10,399 bases of DNA. Source: Verrucomicrobiota bacterium. Lineage in GTDB: Bacteria > Verrucomicrobiota > Verrucomicrobiia > Limisphaerales > CAIQOK01. Under the pieces are notes generated by a model. It did not search any database and was not told the origin of the DNA. It saw nothing but the letters and a program-made list of their open reading frames with translations. Made by a program: the position numbers and the translations under genes. Of this stretch, positions 6,992 to 10,399 are shown in pieces (the stretch's first letter is position 1; each line of letters opens with the position of its first letter). The stretch is from NCBI GenBank assembly GCA_025363535.1, contig JANYDP010000078.1:1-10399 (forward strand). The letters are read 5' to 3'.

Positions 6992-8791
6992 TCAGGGCGC
7001 GGCGGCGGGGATGGCCAGGAACATCTGCACGAGCTGATGCAGCACCGGCGGAAATTCAAACACCCACGGCTCCTGCTGCTGCGTGACCAGCACGTAGGCC
7101 GAACCCATGCTCGCCGGGCCGCCAAATTCGAGATCGCGTTTTTCGCCGCCGCGCAGTTCCACGGAAAGCTGCAGGCCGTCGGGTTTGAATCCGTAGCGCG
7201 CGCGGTTCGTCTCGCCGCGTTCCACCCACGCGTCCGCCGACAGTTCGCCCAGCCGGAACACGGTTTCCTCAATGGCCGCAATCTGCACATCATCCAGGAT
7301 TCCCTGCGAGCCGGGCGCGAGTGACCAGTTCCCTGCGCCCTGCCGGAGCAGTTGGCGGACTTTTCCGCCCTGCCGGATCGTCACGCGCGCCACGTCGTTG
7401 GTGGAAAATTTCCAGATGGCCCGGTCGCGCAGTTGCAACGCGTTAATCGGCAGCCCTTGCACCTCGGCGAGCCGGAGCGAATACACGGACAACGGCTCGT
7501 CGAATCGGCGCGCGTAAATCAGTCCGTCCTGGTTGGTGCCGAAGTCCACGCCGGCGATGACCCGGTTCGTGGTGCCCACCGCCGCATTCGTGTCCGCCCC
7601 GTAGAAAATGAGCTGATACGCCGGGGTCGCCAGGCCGAGCGCGGGCAGATCCGGCGCGACCACCGCGTCCTTGTAAAATTGTGCGACCTGCAAGCCGCCG
7701 AGGTTGGTGAGCAGCGCGGTGACCAGCGCGGCGTCCGCTGGATAATTCTGCGGCGCGAGGATCCACGACGCGTTCGTGCGCCGCAGCGTGAACGTTTCCT
7801 GCGCGTGGAATTCCATCGCCGCCAGCGGGCCGGTGGGCGAAATCAAGTGGCGGTCGCGGAAGGTTTCGTGCGCGGCGTGCCAGATTTCGAGCGGCTCCTT
7901 GGCCACGGCCAGCACGGTCTTCTCATCGTTGCGTCGTGCGTAAATCTGGTTGGTTGAGCTGTTCAATCCCTTGCCGAACGTCAGCCGCAGGGCGGTGTTG
8001 GTGCCGCGCTGGAACGTGAGGCTGAGTTCGGCCGGCTGCAACCCAAACGTCTCCAGGTCGGACGGGGGACGGTCGAAGAATTGCAGCGCCTGGAGGCTCT
8101 GCAATTTTTCCAACGACTCGAGGATTTTCGCCTTGTCGGCCCGGGATTCCATCGGCAGCGCCATGCGCCAGAGTCCGTTGGTCGCATCCCGATGGAGTTC
8201 GAGAATTTTGGCACCGTTGGTCACAAAGAGACGGTCGAACTCCAGCCGGGCAAAATCCGCGAGCGCCGTCTCGCGCCAGTCGTCCGCCGAGCGCGGCAAC
8301 ATTTTCAGCAAGGCCGCGTCCATGACCGCCACGCCCTCCGCGCCCACCACTTTCACGAACACCTGGTCGCCGGGGCCGTTCTTGTTTCCAATCTGGATGT
8401 GCTGGTCGCCGGGTTGGAGAATCACGGTGAAAGGCGGCGGATTGAAGCCAAACTTGTCGTTCGCGTCCCGCAGATTGCCCAACTCCGGTGCGGCGATGCG
8501 CGTGGTGGGAACCGCCCGGGCCAGCGCGGTGACCAATGTTTCCAAGGCTTCGGTGCGCGCCGGGAAATTGACGGGTTCGGCCAGTCGCCAGACGCCGTTG
8601 GTGCGCGCGGCCTGGATGGCGCGCTGGTTGGCGGGGAGAATTTCCACGCTCGTGACGCCGCCGCTGTCGAGGCCGGGCAGCAGCCAGTCGGGGCCGGTCG
8701 CCGGCTTGGGGGCGAAACGGTGATGGAGTAAAATTGCGCCGAACAGTCCCGCCGCCACGAGGACCCAAAGCCAGGTGTGTTTGGGGTTCAT
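6992..8791 (-). CDS. DUF4340 protein built of four repeated units
   Basis: This 599-residue protein has one N-terminal membrane segment (about 7-23) and a large remainder expected in the periplasm. DUF4340 proteins are commonly encoded beside GldG-type ABC auxiliary genes; their function is unknown to me. Two anchors recur four times. A Trp followed by a small hydrophobic and Pro (WRLAEP, WRMALP, WILAPQ, WSLAPG) falls at residues 68, 208, 343 and 489. A later aromatic/Leu-Gly-hydrophobic motif (FGFNPP, FGLQPA, LGLATP, YGFKPD) has its Gly at 115, 250, 386 and 534. Between the anchors in each unit lies a helix with regularly spaced Leu, so the protein is about four units of roughly 140 residues. 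The start ATG is 9 bases after the GldG-like stop. The only upstream GGAAA is about 15 bases away, too far for a good ribosome site, so coupling is likely. The AsmA-like gene follows after 3 bases. Confidence 0.87.
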   Translation of the reverse strand: MNPKHTWLWVLVAAGLFGAILLHHRFAPKPATGPDWLLPGLDSGGVTSVEILPANQRAIQAARTNGVWRLAEPVNFPARTEALETLVTALARAVPTTRIAAPELGNLRDANDKFGFNPPPFTVILQPGDQHIQIGNKNGPGDQVFVKVVGAEGVAVMDAALLKMLPRSADDWRETALADFARLEFDRLFVTNGAKILELHRDATNGLWRMALPMESRADKAKILESLEKLQSLQALQFFDRPPSDLETFGLQPAELSLTFQRGTNTALRLTFGKGLNSSTNQIYARRNDEKTVLAVAKEPLEIWHAAHETFRDRHLISPTGPLAAMEFHAQETFTLRRTNASWILAPQNYPADAALVTALLTNLGGLQVAQFYKDAVVAPDLPALGLATPAYQLIFYGADTNAAVGTTNRVIAGVDFGTNQDGLIYARRFDEPLSVYSLRLAEVQGLPINALQLRDRAIWKFSTNDVARVTIRQGGKVRQLLRQGAGNWSLAPGSQGILDDVQIAAIEETVFRLGELSADAWVERGETNRARYGFKPDGLQLSVELRGGEKRDLEFGGPASMGSAYVLVTQQQEPWVFEFPPVLHQLVQMFLAIPAAAP

Positions 8792-8800
8792 GCGCGAAAA

Positions 8801-10285
8801 TTATTTCCGGCGGCGCAACCAGACCAGACCGCCGAGCAGCACAATTCCGCCGGGAATCGCCACGAGCAAAATCAACTGCACGGTCTGCAATTGCGCGTTA
8901 GAAATGAGCAGTTGGTATTCGGTGATGGATTTTGGCCCGATACCTTCAAGCAACAACGGGCGGTCGAGCAGCCAGTTGGCGGCGAGTCTGGCGAAGTCGT
9001 GGTTGGCGGCGGATTCAATGCGTTCGTTGCCGAGGAAGAGGGAATCCCCGGTGACCAAGATCCGCGTCGCTCCGCGCTCGGCGGCGACGCCCTTGGCCGC
9101 GCTCTTTTCCACGGCGACGACGAGCGGTTTGACACCGGGACGTTGCGTCATGCCGCCGTTGGACAAAACTGAGCGCGGGCCGGAGTAAACAATCTCCTCG
9201 GCTTTGATGCCGCTGTCCGGCTGCGCGGCCAAATCCAGCGCGTCCACTTCGCGCGGCAGAATCATTTGCAGCCGCGAACCGAGGAGTGCGTTCACCAGCG
9301 GATGCTTGACGCGAAAGTTGAAGGCGATGACGTCCAGACCTTCGGGCGGTGAGGAATTGTCCGGATCTTTCACGATGCCGGCCGTGACGTTGACGCCCCA
9401 TTTGGTGAGAATTTTTTCCAGGCCGGTGACGTGGTCTTCGGAGAGGACGTTGAAGAGGACGAACAAGCGCCCGCCTTCACCGAGGTACTTTTCCACGCGG
9501 CCCAGTTCGAGGGCGGGCAAGGGATCTTTCGGCCCGGCGATGACGAGCAGGTTGCAGTCGTCCGGCACGGTGTTGGTGCCCAGCAGCGTGAGCGGCCAGG
9601 TCTCGATGTTGTTTTGCCGCAGCAGGCCCGCGAATTTCGCGTAGCCCATCGGATCGTTGGCGTTGTCCGGGCGATGCTCGCCGTGGCCTTCGAGGAAATA
9701 GGCCTTGAGCGGTTTGGGATTGGTGACGCCGATGAGCGCGCCGGTGAACATCAGCTCACCCAGAAAGTTGATGGGTTTTTTCCGCAGCGCCAGCTGGCCG
9801 GGAGTTTCGCTCTTTTCCTGCACCAACTGGTTTTGCACGAGGGCATCGCCAAGGACGATCTTACTGCGGCCTTCGCACTCAAAGACGATGAGGCTTTTGT
9901 TCGTCGAGGTGTTGTATTTGATTTTGAATTCCTCCGCCGCGCCGGGTTCGCGGTCGTAGTCTATGTAACGCACGCTGAGCTTGGGATTCGCCGAGGTGTA
10001 TTCCTTGAGCAGGTTGGCCAGGTCGCTGAAAAATTCCTCTTCGCGGCTGCAATAGACGGTGACTTGGACGCGGTTGGTCAGCGAGTGCAGCAGACTGGTG
10101 GTGCGGGTCGAAAGCTGGATGCGCGTGAGCGAACTCAGGTAGTAGCGCCGGAAGAACTGCGTGCTGAGATAATTCACCATGACCACCACGGCGAACACCG
10201 CCAGCGTCATCACCGCCACGCTGAAGCCGATGCACCACCGGCGGCCGGGCGAGAAGCTGGGACGGGTTGAAGGTGCGTTGGCCAT
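8801..10285 (-). CDS. GldG-family ABC transporter auxiliary protein
   Basis: This 494-residue protein has a membrane segment at about 17-38, a periplasmic body and a second membrane segment at about 468-489 ending in a basic RRRK tail. The body begins with RTTSLLHSLTNRVQVTVYCS and reaches YIDYDREP, then has YFLEGHGEH (196-204), typical of the ABC-transporter auxiliary (GldG/ABC_transp_aux) domain, followed by a Rossmann-like stretch with LLVIAGPKDPLPALEL (246-261) and GGRLFVLFNV (271-280). A second sub-domain contains ILVTGDSLFLGN (409-420). GldG was named for gliding in Bacteroidetes, where it works with a permease (GldF) and an ATPase (GldA), but homologues are widespread in non-gliders. 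Here it directly follows an ABC-2 permease end, so it is most likely the large periplasmic partner of that permease. The start is well supported by a GGAAA 6-8 bases upstream, inside the end of the permease gene. Confidence 0.92.
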   Translation of the reverse strand: MANAPSTRPSFSPGRRWCIGFSVAVMTLAVFAVVVMVNYLSTQFFRRYYLSSLTRIQLSTRTTSLLHSLTNRVQVTVYCSREEEFFSDLANLLKEYTSANPKLSVRYIDYDREPGAAEEFKIKYNTSTNKSLIVFECEGRSKIVLGDALVQNQLVQEKSETPGQLALRKKPINFLGELMFTGALIGVTNPKPLKAYFLEGHGEHRPDNANDPMGYAKFAGLLRQNNIETWPLTLLGTNTVPDDCNLLVIAGPKDPLPALELGRVEKYLGEGGRLFVLFNVLSEDHVTGLEKILTKWGVNVTAGIVKDPDNSSPPEGLDVIAFNFRVKHPLVNALLGSRLQMILPREVDALDLAAQPDSGIKAEEIVYSGPRSVLSNGGMTQRPGVKPLVVAVEKSAAKGVAAERGATRILVTGDSLFLGNERIESAANHDFARLAANWLLDRPLLLEGIGPKSITEYQLLISNAQLQTVQLILLVAIPGGIVLLGGLVWLRRRK

Positions 10286-10286
10286 G

Positions 10287-10399
10287 TTATTTCCAGCGCC
10301 GGCTTTCCACGACGCGCAGGGTGAGGAACAAAATGAAAAACGAGAGGCTCAGATAAAACACCACCGCCCGCGTGTCCACCACACCACGGACGAATTCGC
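10287..10399 (-). CDS. ABC-2 type permease (GldF-like), C-terminal end only
   Basis: Reading leftward from the right edge, an open frame of 36 full codons ends at a TAA at 10289-10287. The peptide starts EFVRGVVDTRAVVFYLSLS, continues as a hydrophobic membrane segment, and ends LRVVESRRWK. This matches the last transmembrane helix and basic tail of ABC-2 permeases that pair with GldG (a GVxDxRxVxxxLSL stretch, then FLFLTxxVLESRRW, recalled from the family). The stop is one base from the GldG-like ATG, so the genes are tightly coupled. Most of the gene and any ATPase gene lie off the window. The piece is short, so the family call leans on both the tail motif and the neighbour. Confidence 0.75.
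   Translation of the reverse strand, partial: EFVRGVVDTRAVVFYLSLSFFILFLTLRVVESRRWK
10290..10294 (-). promoter_or_regulatory. Ribosome binding site of the GldG-like gene
   Basis: On the - strand, GGAAA lies within the last two sense codons of the permease gene and its GGA ends 6 bases before the ATG at 10285. It fixes the GldG-like start and ties its translation to the permease gene. Confidence 0.55.

Noticed and set aside
9431..10270. 279-codon open frame on the + strand opposite the GldG-like gene
   Set aside because: Its register mirrors the codons of the GldG-like gene, its composition is unlike a folded protein, and the GldG family match on the other strand is clear.
8801..10285. Reading the GldG-like gene as proof of gliding motility
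   Set aside because: GldF/GldG-type ABC components occur widely in non-gliding bacteria, and no other gliding or type IX secretion gene is visible.

Overview
The window is about 10.4 kb of GC-rich, densely coding bacterial DNA with no RNA genes, mobile elements or CRISPR arrays that I can see. The best guess for the source is a member of the Verrucomicrobiota, possibly the Pedosphaera/Limisphaera group. The reasons are the GldG/DUF4340/AsmA-like gene set, the very long AsmA-type protein, the abundance of Asn-Thr and Thr-Asn pairs in the envelope proteins, and weak Shine-Dalgarno sequences. This placement is inference; no marker gene is present.

Left arm (1-3970, + strand). A TPR-repeat protein, cut by the window's left edge, is followed 22 bases later by a secreted DUF4331 protein. 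After a strong hairpin terminator comes a HupE/UreJ-type membrane protein with a signal peptide, an exported N-terminal domain and six predicted membrane segments. No urease, hydrogenase or other metalloenzyme gene is visible, so the substrate of the HupE-like protein is unknown. The three genes look like one poorly characterised envelope module and are the best candidate here for an undescribed system.

Right arm (10399-3977, - strand). In transcription order: the last 36 codons plus stop of an ABC-2 type permease (GldF-like), a GldG-family auxiliary protein, a protein made of four DUF4340-like units, and a 1003-residue AsmA-like protein. Gaps between coding regions are 1, 9 and 3 bases, so this is almost certainly one translationally coupled operon; an ABC ATPase gene would be expected just beyond the right edge. 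The permease, GldG and DUF4340 proteins together look like an inner-membrane ABC machine with large periplasmic parts. The AsmA-like protein, of a superfamily linked to lipid movement between the membranes, suggests a job in building the envelope. Gliding motility itself is not implied.

The two arms converge, with only 6 bases between the stop codons of the HupE-like and AsmA-like genes. No gene-free stretch exceeds 300 bases; the longest is about 66 bases (2777-2842) and holds the terminator.
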